From positions 62,001-126,000 of the forward strand of contig NZ_FMVM01000002.1 of NCBI RefSeq assembly GCF_900102085.1: a DNA stretch of 64,000 bases. The letters run 5' to 3'. A program made the position numbers and the translations under genes. The DNA comes from Paenibacillus polysaccharolyticus (GTDB taxonomy: Bacteria; Bacillota; Bacilli; Paenibacillales; Paenibacillaceae). A model generated the notes under the pieces. It was not told the origin of the DNA, did no database searches, and saw only the letters and a list, made by a program, of their open reading frames with translations. Positions 19,246-27,679 of the stretch are shown here, piece by piece (positions within the stretch are counted from its first letter, which is position 1; every line of letters starts with the position of its first letter).

Positions 19246-21543
19246 TTAGTTCAGAACAGGAGTAGCATTATACTTCGCTCGGGCAATCCGGGTAGCATCT
19301 ACCATGTTTCTTAGTGAAGCCACGGTTTCTTCCTGTCCGCGAGTTTTCAGGCCGCAGTCTGGATTAATCCAGAACAGCTTCGGATCGAGCACACGCAAAG
19401 CACGGTCAATCATGTTACTCATTTCTTCCACGCTTGGTACACGCGGGCTATGGATGTCGTATACGCCAAGTCCAATACCGAGCTCATACGTATTCTCTTC
19501 AAAGCTGTGAATTAACTCTCCATGGCTACGCGATGTTTCAATGGAGATGACGTCGGCATCCATTGCTTCGATAGAATCAATCATATCGTGGAATTCGCAA
19601 TAGCACATATGAGTATGAATTTGGGTGGTTTCCTGTACGGTGCATGTTGTAATACGGAACGCTTTGACCGCCCAATCCAGATAATGAGCTTGTTTATGTT
19701 CTTTGAGTGGCAAGCCTTCACGAACGGCAGGTTCATCGACCTGAATCATACCGATGCCAGCTTTTTCGAGCGCTTCAACCTCTTGTCTGAGCGCATAGGC
19801 CAATTGATACGCGATGGTTTCCCGTTCAATATCATCCCGTACAAAGGACCAGTTCATAATGGTGATCGGGCCTGTCAGCATGCCTTTAACAGGACGGTCT
19901 GTCTTCGACTGTGCGTACTTCGTTTCCTCGACCGTCATTTCACCTACAAATTCTACATCTCCGAAAATAACAGGTGGTTTCACGCAACGTGAGCCATAGG
20001 ACTGAACCCATCCATATTGCGTAAAGGCAAATCCAGCCAGCTTCTCGCCGAAAAATTCAACCATATCGGTACGTTCAAACTCACCGTGAACCAGCACGTC
20101 AATACCGATCTCTTCTTGAATGTTAATCCAGCTGTCAATCTGATCGCGGATAAAGGAATCGTATTGTTCATTGCTCAGCTCGTTTTTGCGCCATTGTTGG
20201 CGAGCTTTTCGAACCTCCGTGGATTGCGGGAAACTGCCAATCGTTGTTGTCGGGAACAAAGGCAATTGCCACTTGTCTTGCTGGGCAACATGACGTTCGG
20301 CAAATGGACGTGAGCGGTCAGGCTCTTGTACACGGATGGAAGCAACAGCTTCCTGCACGGCTTTGCGGTTACGATCTCCGGAGCTTTGCAATGCCTGTAG
20401 TTTTTGCTCGGCGTCTTTAATTTTAGCGGTGATGTCCGCATCAGTGCTGCGGATTGCTTGGGTCAAAATAACGATCTCATCCAGCTTTTCATCCGCAAAT
20501 GCGAGTGCCTCTTTAAGTTCAACAGCAAGTTTCGTTTCACGAGCTGTTGTCACTGGCACATGTAGCAAGCTACAGGAGGACTGTACAATTAACCTTTCAG
20601 GGGTAACGAGTGAAGTAAGTGTCTGGAGTAAAGTCAGCTTGTCCTGAAGGGACGCTTTCCAGATGCCGCGTCCATCAATGATACCCGCACCCAGCAATTT
20701 GTCTGCCGGAAAACCGCTCGTTTGAATCGATTGAAGGTTACCTTCAAGACCATGAACGAAGTCAAAACCGATGCCTTGAACTGGCAATTGAATGATTTCA
20801 TTATAGTTTTCAACGGATTCAAAGTACGTCTGGAGCAAGATATTTAAACCTGGAGCAGCGGATGCAAAGGCTGCATAAATCTTATTCAGGCGCTGAACAT
20901 CTGCATCATTCAATTTAGTTACGAGAACCGGCTCATCGATCTGTACCCACTGTACACCAGCGTCCGCAAGTTCTTGCAGCACCTGAGTGTAGAGTGGAAG
21001 CAACTGATCCAGCCAAGCGTCCGTTTCGGAGGCATCATAGCCTTTGGAGAGCTTCAGGAAGGTCAGCGGTCCAACGATGACTGGTTTACCTTCAATGCCG
21101 AGTTTCTCTTTGGCTTCAAGGTATGCAATTAGCGGTTTATTCTCGGTTAAAATCGGCGAAGCATCATTCAGTTCAGGTACAATATAGTGATAGTTCGTAT
21201 TGAACCATTTGGTCATTTCACTGGCTGCGGCATCTTTCGTCCCACGGGCGATGCCGTAATAGGTGGAGAGAGGCACAGCGCCTCCGGTATAAGCGAAGCG
21301 TTTTGGCACAATACCAAACATCACGGCTGTATCCAGAATATGATCATAATAACTGAAGTCATTCACTGGAATCAGATCGATACCTTTGGCTTGTTGCTTG
21401 CGCAAATGATCTAAACGAATCTCTTGTAATCTCGCGTGGAGTTCGTTTTCTTGTAATTTTCCTGACCAGAAGGCCTCAAGTGCTTTTTTCCATTCCCGAT
21501 CGGCTCCGATTCGCGGGTATCCCAATACGCTACTTTTTGTCAT
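19246..21543 (-). CDS. metE: Cobalamin-independent methionine synthase MetE
   Basis: 765 aa, full length for MetE. It transfers the methyl group of 5-methyltetrahydropteroyl-triglutamate to homocysteine, the last step of methionine synthesis, in the cytoplasm. N-terminal half: LGYPRIGADREWKKALEAFW and the NDFSYYDH substrate loop. C-terminal half: TTTIGSFPQS (about 435), zinc ligands in HTHMCYCEF (about 648-656) and the last Cys in NPDCGLKTR (about 733), plus VDEPAVREGLPLK. Single-gene unit. No SAM (S-box) or T-box leader is visible upstream; two GCTATAGC palindromes overlap the presumed promoter instead. Confidence 0.96.
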   Translation of the reverse strand: MTKSSVLGYPRIGADREWKKALEAFWSGKLQENELHARLQEIRLDHLRKQQAKGIDLIPVNDFSYYDHILDTAVMFGIVPKRFAYTGGAVPLSTYYGIARGTKDAAASEMTKWFNTNYHYIVPELNDASPILTENKPLIAYLEAKEKLGIEGKPVIVGPLTFLKLSKGYDASETDAWLDQLLPLYTQVLQELADAGVQWVQIDEPVLVTKLNDADVQRLNKIYAAFASAAPGLNILLQTYFESVENYNEIIQLPVQGIGFDFVHGLEGNLQSIQTSGFPADKLLGAGIIDGRGIWKASLQDKLTLLQTLTSLVTPERLIVQSSCSLLHVPVTTARETKLAVELKEALAFADEKLDEIVILTQAIRSTDADITAKIKDAEQKLQALQSSGDRNRKAVQEAVASIRVQEPDRSRPFAERHVAQQDKWQLPLFPTTTIGSFPQSTEVRKARQQWRKNELSNEQYDSFIRDQIDSWINIQEEIGIDVLVHGEFERTDMVEFFGEKLAGFAFTQYGWVQSYGSRCVKPPVIFGDVEFVGEMTVEETKYAQSKTDRPVKGMLTGPITIMNWSFVRDDIERETIAYQLAYALRQEVEALEKAGIGMIQVDEPAVREGLPLKEHKQAHYLDWAVKAFRITTCTVQETTQIHTHMCYCEFHDMIDSIEAMDADVISIETSRSHGELIHSFEENTYELGIGLGVYDIHSPRVPSVEEMSNMIDRALRVLDPKLFWINPDCGLKTRGQEETVASLRNMVDATRIARAKYNATPVLN

Positions 21544-21615
21544 TTGCCATAACCCCTCTGCAATGTGTTAACAACAAGGTATCACAGAAGTATGGTTATT
21601 AAGTAATTCCATTAA

Positions 21616-21646
21616 ATTATATCCAGCTATAGCTATGGGCTATAGC
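21616..21646 (-). promoter_or_regulatory. metE promoter -10 with twin palindromes
   Basis: Reverse-strand TATAAT at 21616-21621. Two copies of the self-complementary octamer GCTATAGC at 21626-21633 and 21639-21646, 13 bp apart, cover the spacer and -35 area. Probable binding site of a methionine regulator (LysR-type or other); not an RNA switch. Confidence 0.5.
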
Positions 21647-21833
21647 AGACGGGACTAACAAGATAGAGGAGTGAGGATAAGGGAGTTAATTGGGAAAGGT
21701 TTGATAGGGAAGGTGAGATAGCGAAGGTGATTTGAAGCAGTGACTGCCATAGATAATCTGCTATGGAAGTAGACATAGGAGCTTTCCAATGGTTAACTAA
21801 GCTTATGGCAAGAAGGAAGGGAAGGCGGCATCC

Positions 21834-22523
21834 GTGAATCTGTTTTATGTGCAGTCGATTGTAGGTGGAGTCAGTAAAGTGAAAAGTTTTCTGGAGGATA
21901 ACTATATCGGCATCCCGTGGTCAGCGCTTGGCGATCTGGAGCAGGCGTCATCGGAGGAATTATGTGAACTGTTGGAGCAACGCTATGGAATTATTGCTGA
22001 TAATTCAGGCGACGTTTTGGAGACGATCCAGCTGTTTGCAGACAGGATGAGTGACGGGGATTATGTTGTGATTAAGGATGAGGATTGGATGTATGTCGGA
22101 GACCTTGGTGATTATTATTATGACGACTCCATTGGCACAAGCGAAGACTTAATATGCCACCGCAGGGGTGTAACCTGGCTTGGACGGGTACCGCTGGAGG
22201 ATATTAATGAACACATGCAAACTTTGCTGCAAGAACCCAACGTTGTTGCCCAATTTAAGTTGCCTGTAAAGCAGGCGAGGCTGGATCAAGCTCTTAGGGG
22301 GAATAGCGATGCAGCGGCGAGTATTGGGACAGCATTGAACCAAGAAACTCAGCGGGTAGCACCAGAATCAATCAAAACGTTAACACATGATCACACACTT
22401 CCACGAGTTGAGCAATCCACGATTGATACCGCGCTGCAAGTACTTCAAGAGGCATTGCTGAGCAAAGATGAAGGACTGCGAGTACAAGCGGCAATCGCCA
22501 TTTTGCAATATGCCAAACCGTAA
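21834..22523 (+). CDS. Stand-alone Mrr-N-like (PUA/EVE-type) domain protein
   Basis: 229 aa, GTG start after GGAAGGCGG. Residues about 1-150 resemble the N-terminal module that often precedes Mrr-type restriction nucleases: FYVQSIVGGVSKVKSFLEDNYIGIPWS, DGDYVVIKDEDWMYVGDLGDYYYDDS and RGVTWLGRVPLEDI (the usual domain has G-x-L-V-V-x-P, Y-I-G-x-I-x-G-D-Y and W-x-x-x-I-x-R). The nuclease part (D-x-n-E-x-K) is missing. The C-terminal 75 residues are a polar linker plus a helical segment (LQVLQEALLSKDEGLRVQAAIAIL), possibly an oligomerisation helix. It may recognise modified DNA or nucleotides without cutting. Likeness judged by eye only; function unknown. Confidence 0.55.
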   Translation: MNLFYVQSIVGGVSKVKSFLEDNYIGIPWSALGDLEQASSEELCELLEQRYGIIADNSGDVLETIQLFADRMSDGDYVVIKDEDWMYVGDLGDYYYDDSIGTSEDLICHRRGVTWLGRVPLEDINEHMQTLLQEPNVVAQFKLPVKQARLDQALRGNSDAAASIGTALNQETQRVAPESIKTLTHDHTLPRVEQSTIDTALQVLQEALLSKDEGLRVQAAIAILQYAKP

Positions 22524-22560
22524 GCTCAGCATCAAAGTGGAGCGTTTGGGATTATAGAAT

Positions 22561-22590
22561 AAAAGGGACAACCGCCATGGTTGTCCCTTT
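22561..22590. terminator. Bidirectional terminator
   Basis: AAAGGGACAACC/GGTTGTCCCTTT perfect stem around GCCAT, between the Mrr-N-like gene and convergent uppP. Confidence 0.85.
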
Positions 22591-22610
22591 GCTGTGTATA
22601 GAGATCCTTT

Positions 22611-23423
22611 TTATAAAAAGATAAGTAACAATGTTCCTGCCGCAAAGCAGTAATATGAAAAATACTTCAGATTGCCTCGGGCCATAATGCCCATAAACCA
22701 TCTCATCGAGAAATAGGTAACAACCAGCGTCGTGATAAACGCGATCAGGTAAGGAATAGCAAGCTGAGCACGGTTAGGATCATGCGCTATATCTGAAGCA
22801 CCCAGAATCACACCGCCGATACTGATCGGAATGTAGAGCATAAAAGAGAACTTTAACGCTGTTTCCTGTTTCATGCCTACTGCAATGGACGAAATAACGG
22901 TAGCACCCGAACGGCTGATGCCCGGAATAAGTGCAACGGCCTGAGCGAGCCCAACCAGCACAGCATCTTTCATCTTCAGATCGCCGTCCTGTTTGCGGCC
23001 GCGAAGATTACGAATAAGCCAGAGAGCTACACCTGTAATTAGCAGGGCTACTGCAACCGTATAAACGGATGAGAAGATGCTCTCAATCTGATCTTTGAAC
23101 AGCACAGCAGCAACGGCAGCTGGAATCGTACCGATGACAATATATAAGCAAAACATAAAGTCTGCCCGATATTCCGGTTTACGAGTTGTTAAGTAACCCC
23201 ATCCACCGGTAATCAGCTTCATGATGTCTTCCCGAAAAATAAAAACAATGGCAATTAATGAAGCAGTGTTAGTCAAAATTTCAAACGAAAGGCCATTTTG
23301 CTTCAGTCCCATTAGTCGCTGGGCAATAATTAAATGACCGCTGGAGGAGACCGGAATCGGCTCCGTTGCCCCTTGAACGATACCCAAAAAAAAGTACTTT
23401 AACCACAGTATAATCTGATCCAT
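22611..23423 (-). CDS. uppP: Undecaprenyl-diphosphatase UppP (BacA)
   Basis: 270 aa, about eight membrane helices. It dephosphorylates undecaprenyl pyrophosphate to recycle the lipid carrier of cell-wall synthesis; raised dosage gives bacitracin tolerance. Motifs: GATEPIPVSSSGHLI (about residues 15-29), with the catalytic Glu and Ser-rich loop, and GISRSGATV (about 167-175) with the second active-site Arg. The usual first motif is G-L-T-E-F-L-P-V-S-S-T-G-H, so this is a slightly divergent paralogue. I start at 23423, where AAGGAGG precedes the ATG; an ATG 14 codons upstream lacks a ribosome site. Confidence 0.93.
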   Translation of the reverse strand: MDQIILWLKYFFLGIVQGATEPIPVSSSGHLIIAQRLMGLKQNGLSFEILTNTASLIAIVFIFREDIMKLITGGWGYLTTRKPEYRADFMFCLYIVIGTIPAAVAAVLFKDQIESIFSSVYTVAVALLITGVALWLIRNLRGRKQDGDLKMKDAVLVGLAQAVALIPGISRSGATVISSIAVGMKQETALKFSFMLYIPISIGGVILGASDIAHDPNRAQLAIPYLIAFITTLVVTYFSMRWFMGIMARGNLKYFSYYCFAAGTLLLIFL

Positions 23424-23647
23424 CTTGTCCTCCTTGAAACAATTCTCTACAATCTCTAAAATCATTCTCGTTGTTACATCTCTCTATCCACTCTAATGAT
23501 GATAGCCTTTTAACTTACTAGATGGCAAGTTTGGAATGAAATTGTCAGTGGAAATGGGATGTATATTCTCTTTTCTCCCTTAATAGACGAAGTTTGGAAT
23601 GAATATATTAAACTTGTATTGTAAAAAGGATAAAGTCGTGATATCGT

Positions 23648-23662
23648 TGATAACGATTATCA
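23648..23662 (+). promoter_or_regulatory. Fur-type operator
   Basis: TGATAACGATTATCA (7-1-7 inverted repeat with one mismatch), with a further ATATCATT downstream, 48 bases before the start of the iron-siderophore lipoprotein. Matches the known Bacillus Fur box layout. Confidence 0.78.
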
Positions 23663-23709
23663 ATATCATTTATTTGATTGAATCCAATACATTAAAGGTG
23701 GGGTTATTT

Positions 23710-24756
23710 TTGCGTAGTACAAAACGAAGTTCAATATGGATCATGATGGCGCTGGTGTTTATGCTGATCTTGAGTGCATGTGGTCAGTCTGCTTCAAATA
23801 CAGCTAAAGATGGGGCGGAGAAGACTACTGCATCTTCAGATGCGGGAAGCAAAACCAGTAACAATTCAGATGGTTCGACCGACACAGGAGCAGGTGCAGG
23901 TGCAGAAGATGAGATGGTTTCATTCCAGTCTGATGCTGGTGAAGTGAAAGTCCCGAAAAATCCTAAACGGATTGTTGATCTGACGGCCTTCTCTACGGGA
24001 TACTTTGTCGCACTGAATGCTCCAGTGGTGGGGGCAACTACAGGTGCAATGAACAACAAATACATTAAAGAGCAGCTTGCTGCACAAGGAACAGCAGATT
24101 TAGGTGATCAGCCGCCAACACCAGAGCAACTGCTTGCTTTGAAACCTGATCTGTTTATTGTGTACACAGGTACAGAAGGCATCGACAAGCTGTCACAGAT
24201 TGCACCTGTGGTTCAGATTGAGTACGGTAAACGTAACTACAAAGACTTGATGCTGGAGATGGGCAAACTTACAAACAGGGAAGAAGCAGCTAAGGCCTGG
24301 ATAAGCAAGTGGGAAGCTCAGATTAACGAGTTGAAACCGAAGGTAGAAGCAGCTGTAGGTAATCGTACCGTATCGATCCTGAATCCGTATGATAAAGGGT
24401 TGTATGTCTTCGGTCATAACTATGGCCGCGGGGGAGAGATTATTTATGGCGAGTTTGGACTGAGAGCACCGACTAAGGCTCAAGCGGAAGCTATTGATAG
24501 CGGAACAGGTTGGGCTTCCATCTCGATAGAAGTGCTGCCGGATTATGCAGGGGATATTATTTTCACCAGCCCGTGGTCCGGGGACACGAGTGATTCTAAA
24601 AAGATTTACGAAAATAAGCTATGGAAGAACCTCCCGGCTGTCAAAGCCAATCATGTATTTCAGCTAGATCCATCGTCTGATACTTATAACGATCCGGTAT
24701 CGTTGGAAGGACAGCTTAAATTTATTACGGATAGCTTACTTTCGGCATCCAAGTAG
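23710..24756 (+). CDS. Iron-siderophore ABC transporter substrate-binding lipoprotein
   Basis: 348 aa. Signal peptide with lipobox LSAC, a Ser/Thr/Gly-rich linker (about residues 30-70), then a FecB/FhuD-type periplasmic-binding fold with VPKNPKRIVDLTAFSTGYFVALNAPVVGA and TPEQLLALKPDLFIVY. It captures ferric siderophore at the outer membrane face for a FecCD-type permease. No permease or ATPase gene follows, so it must work with a transporter encoded elsewhere. I start at TTG 23710, with AAAGGTGGGG just upstream. The open frame continues 37 codons further but runs through the Fur box and would bury the signal peptide. Iron repression through the operator at 23648-23662 is very likely. Confidence 0.87.
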   Translation: MRSTKRSSIWIMMALVFMLILSACGQSASNTAKDGAEKTTASSDAGSKTSNNSDGSTDTGAGAGAEDEMVSFQSDAGEVKVPKNPKRIVDLTAFSTGYFVALNAPVVGATTGAMNNKYIKEQLAAQGTADLGDQPPTPEQLLALKPDLFIVYTGTEGIDKLSQIAPVVQIEYGKRNYKDLMLEMGKLTNREEAAKAWISKWEAQINELKPKVEAAVGNRTVSILNPYDKGLYVFGHNYGRGGEIIYGEFGLRAPTKAQAEAIDSGTGWASISIEVLPDYAGDIIFTSPWSGDTSDSKKIYENKLWKNLPAVKANHVFQLDPSSDTYNDPVSLEGQLKFITDSLLSASK

Positions 24757-24803
24757 TTTCGGGCAGGCAGACTGTATTTTAGAGCAAATGGAACGAAGAA
24801 AAA

Positions 24804-24840
24804 AAAGAGGCTCTCACCGTTTAGGTGTGAGTCTCTTTGC
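24804..24840. terminator. Bidirectional terminator
   Basis: AAAGAGGCTCTCACC pairs with GGTGTGAGTCTCTTT (one mismatch, one G-U) between the iron lipoprotein gene and the convergent araC-type gene. Confidence 0.75.
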
Positions 24841-24851
24841 GTGGAACAGGA

Positions 24852-25784
24852 TTATTTTCTGGAGATGAAATCAGTAAGTCTGCCTCTCAAACGTTTCATA
24901 TCCTCCATTGGGGGACAACCAAACATGCGTGAATACTCACGGCTGAATTGTGACGGACTCTCGTATCCAACCTGGTAAGCAGCCTCTGATGCGTCTACAG
25001 CTTGAGACATTAAGAGACGACGTGCTTCTTGTAGCCGCAGTTGTTTGATGAACTGAAGCGGGCTCATCGCAGTGACTGCTTTAAAATGTCGATGGAAGGA
25101 AGCCTGGCTCATATTCGCCAGCTCTGCCAGTTCTTCAATCCGGACGGGCCGACTAACATGTGTCACCATGTGTTCAATCACGTTACGAATACGGTACGCG
25201 TGAGATCCTTCTTGTGCCATCTGCTTCAGCGCACTGCCCTGAGGTCCTTTGAGTACTCTGTACAAAATCTCCTTTTTAAACAATGGGAAGAGTATGAAGA
25301 TATCCTCCGCATCCCCTTCAAGCAACTGAGCTAATCGGATCACGGCATTCAGCAGCTCTGATGAAGTTTTGCTCACATACATGGCTCGTCTGGTAGCATC
25401 GTTTGTATCGTTCGAATTAGGGGAGAGACGGGTATGCTGAATTACCTCCAAAATTTCACTGCCTGTGAATTCAAGCTTTAATGCGAGATAAGGAGTGACA
25501 GGCGAAGCCTCTATGACTTGGCCGCTTACAGGCAAATCCATCGTAGCTACAATATAGCTGCCAGGTCCGTACTGGAAACGTTCTTGTCCCAGCAACATTT
25601 CCTTTTGACCCTGGACGACGATACAAAAAGAAGCTTCGTTCAACCTGAAAATCGGTTCAGTGATGTCAGATTCACGAATCAGAGAAAGGGAGGGAAGTTC
25701 GGTTGAATGGACCCCTTCATTGACCGTGTGCTGATGAATAAGTCTGGCAAGTTCATCTAACTGCTGCTGAAATGGCTTAGACAT
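24852..25784 (-). CDS. AraC family transcriptional regulator (AraC_N + HTH)
   Basis: 310 aa. N-terminal cupin-like AraC_N domain (SLIRESDITEPIFRLNEASFCIVVQGQKEMLLG) typical of regulators of alcohol dehydrogenase and aldo/keto reductase genes, then two C-terminal helix-turn-helix units (IEELAELANMSQASFHRHFKAVTAMSPLQFIKQLRL and ASEAAYQVGYESPSQFSREYSRMFG). Same strand as the MerR gene 25 bases upstream, so possibly co-transcribed. Context suggests control of the neighbouring adh and aldo/keto reductase genes, in response to an aldehyde or quinone. Confidence 0.88.
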   Translation of the reverse strand: MSKPFQQQLDELARLIHQHTVNEGVHSTELPSLSLIRESDITEPIFRLNEASFCIVVQGQKEMLLGQERFQYGPGSYIVATMDLPVSGQVIEASPVTPYLALKLEFTGSEILEVIQHTRLSPNSNDTNDATRRAMYVSKTSSELLNAVIRLAQLLEGDAEDIFILFPLFKKEILYRVLKGPQGSALKQMAQEGSHAYRIRNVIEHMVTHVSRPVRIEELAELANMSQASFHRHFKAVTAMSPLQFIKQLRLQEARRLLMSQAVDASEAAYQVGYESPSQFSREYSRMFGCPPMEDMKRLRGRLTDFISRK

Positions 25785-25808
25785 AGGATGAAATCCTTTC
25801 GTTTAACT

Positions 25809-26231
25809 CTAGGAGCTTGCTGCGTGCTCAGGCTTAGGAGCCAGTGTAGTTTTATGAATGTTCTCCGTTCCAGCTTCGATGGCCTGCTGATAATAACTGC
25901 GCTTATGCTCAATAACTTCCATTGTTCTCCGAAGTTCTTCCATTTGAGCCTCGACGCTGGCTTTGCGCTCGGTAAACATGTCATACCTCTGATGCAAAGT
26001 TGCGTCACCTTCCGAGCACCAGGCTATGAATTCCCGGATATCCTTGATCGGCATTCCGGTAGCTTTCAGACATTGGATTATTTTCAGAAAATCAATATCG
26101 GAGTCCTTGAATTGTCTCGTTCCGGTCGAATTACGTTCGACGAAGGGCATGAGTCCCTCTTTGTCATAATAGCGCAATGTATACACAGTCAGATCCAATT
26201 TTTTAGCGACTTCACTAATGGAATAGGTCAT
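25809..26231 (-). CDS. MerR family regulator (AdhR-like)
   Basis: 140 aa. N-terminal winged HTH SISEVAKKLDLTVYTLRYYDKEGLMPFVERNSTGTRQF, then a dimerisation coiled coil (about 75-120). No Cys cluster for metal binding; one Cys at about 54 (IIQCLKATGMP) and one in FIAWCSEG at about 70 could sense electrophiles, as in AdhR-type regulators of aldehyde stress. Divergent from the zinc alcohol dehydrogenase, whose promoter has the 19-bp spacer and dyad MerR proteins act on. Confidence 0.9.
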   Translation of the reverse strand: MTYSISEVAKKLDLTVYTLRYYDKEGLMPFVERNSTGTRQFKDSDIDFLKIIQCLKATGMPIKDIREFIAWCSEGDATLHQRYDMFTERKASVEAQMEELRRTMEVIEHKRSYYQQAIEAGTENIHKTTLAPKPEHAASS

Positions 26232-26375
26232 ATCGAGTTTGTTCCTTTCAGTTCTAGATCAGATCGAGATTAAAGCCGATAGGCTGCATGGCATTCGCTG
26301 ACGCGAGTGAATTCTATCATGCGGTCAGGAGTGATGTCAAAACGAACACTTTTTAGAAAAAGTAGAGCAAAACAT

Positions 26376-26406
26376 TTGACCTAGAGTTAACTATAGGGCG
26401 TAAGAT
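26376..26406 (+). promoter_or_regulatory. MerR-type promoter of the alcohol dehydrogenase gene
   Basis: TTGACC and TAAGAT separated by 19 bp. The dyad CCTAGAGTTAACTATAGG (26380-26397, one mismatched pair) fills the spacer. This is the textbook MerR-activated geometry, adjoining a divergent merR gene. Confidence 0.8.
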
Positions 26407-26441
26407 AAAGAGGATTCCAAAATCATAAGGAGGTTATCATA

Positions 26442-27482
26442 TTGATTACAGCTAAAGCCAGAGCCGTGGATGGACCCGATCAAGCCTTCCGTTCCGCAGA
26501 AATTAACCGCCGTGATCTGGATACCACGGATGTATTAATTGAGATTAAGTTTGCCGGTATCTGCCACTCGGACATTCATACCGCTCATGGGGAGTGGGGA
26601 CCCGTTAATTATCCACTCGTACCGGGCCACGAAATTGCCGGGATTGTGACTGAAGTAGGCAGTGGTGTAACGAAATATAAAGTAGGCGACCGCGTAGGTG
26701 TTGGATGTATGGTCGACTCTTGCGGCGAATGTGAGAATTGCCGTAAAGGAGAAGAGCAATACTGCCTGAAAGGTAACATTCCAACGTATGCAGGAGTAGA
26801 CAAATACGGTGAGCCGACCCAAGGCGGTTATTCCACACATATCGTGGTAACCGAGGATTTTGTAGTGCGCATTCCTGACAATATTGAGCTGGATGCTGCT
26901 GCACCGCTGCTATGTGCCGGAATCACAACCTATTCTCCACTGCATCACTGGGGCGCTGGCCCGGGTAAGAAAGTCGCAGTCGTAGGGATGGGTGGCCTTG
27001 GTCATATGGCAGTTAAAATCGCACATGCGATGGGAGCTGAGGTCACGGTTCTTTCTCAGTCCCTGAGCAAAAAGCAAGACGGATTGCAGTTTGGCGCAGA
27101 TCATTACTACGCAACGAGCGACCCGGAAACATTTGAAAAGCTCGCAGGCTCATTAGACCTGATCATTAATACGGTTAGTGCCAGCATTGATATCAATGCT
27201 TATTTCTCCCTGCTCAAGTTGGACGGCACACTCGTTAATGTAGGGGCTCCGCCAGAGCCACTGCCCGTCAATGCATTCTCGCTGATCGGACATCGTCGTT
27301 CATTCGCAGGTTCCATGATTGGCGGCATACGTGAGACACAAGAAATGCTTGATTTCTGTGCTGAGCATGATATTGCCCCTAGCATTGAGGTCATTTCGGC
27401 AGATCAGATTGATGAAGCTTATAAACGTGTGCTCGCTTCAGATGTAAAATATCGCTTTGTTATTGATACAAGCACTATTTAA
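26442..27482 (+). CDS. Zinc-dependent NAD(P) alcohol dehydrogenase (YahK/CAD-like)
   Basis: 346 aa medium-chain dehydrogenase that interconverts aldehydes and alcohols, most likely detoxifying aldehydes with NADPH. Catalytic zinc ligands Cys41 (GICHSD) and His63-Glu64 (PGHE) with Cys157 region [12 protein letters not shown]; structural zinc cysteines at 94, 97, 100 and 108. Rossmann motif [13 protein letters not shown] near 176-188. The TTG at 26442 is favoured by AAGGAGG 8 bases upstream; no ATG is available. Driven by the MerR-type promoter at 26376-26406. Confidence 0.9.
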   Translation: MITAKARAVDGPDQAFRSAEINRRDLDTTDVLIEIKFAGICHSDIHTAHGEWGPVNYPLVPGHEIAGIVTEVGSGVTKYKVGDRVGVGCMVDSCGECENCRKGEEQYCLKGNIPTYAGVDKYGEPTQGGYSTHIVVTEDFVVRIPDNIELDAAAPLLCAGITTYSPLHHWGAGPGKKVAVVGMGGLGHMAVKIAHAMGAEVTVLSQSLSKKQDGLQFGADHYYATSDPETFEKLAGSLDLIINTVSASIDINAYFSLLKLDGTLVNVGAPPEPLPVNAFSLIGHRRSFAGSMIGGIRETQEMLDFCAEHDIAPSIEVISADQIDEAYKRVLASDVKYRFVIDTSTI

Positions 27483-27679
27483 CATAGCAGAGGAGAAGGG
27501 AGTTCAGTTAACGCCTTCGCCTTTGAATAAATAAAACTGATACATCAGCGAATAGCCCCTATTTCCGCAAAAGGAAAGGAGGGGCTATTGTTGTTACGAT
27601 AACATTTTGAAGACCGTAAACCTTACGACCATATCGTTGACAGATCATAAGTATGTTTCTTGTGCTCCATCAATGTTGT

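Noticed and set aside
21544..21833. SAM riboswitch or T-box before metE
   Set aside because: None of the conserved core sequences or stems is present between the promoter and the start codon.
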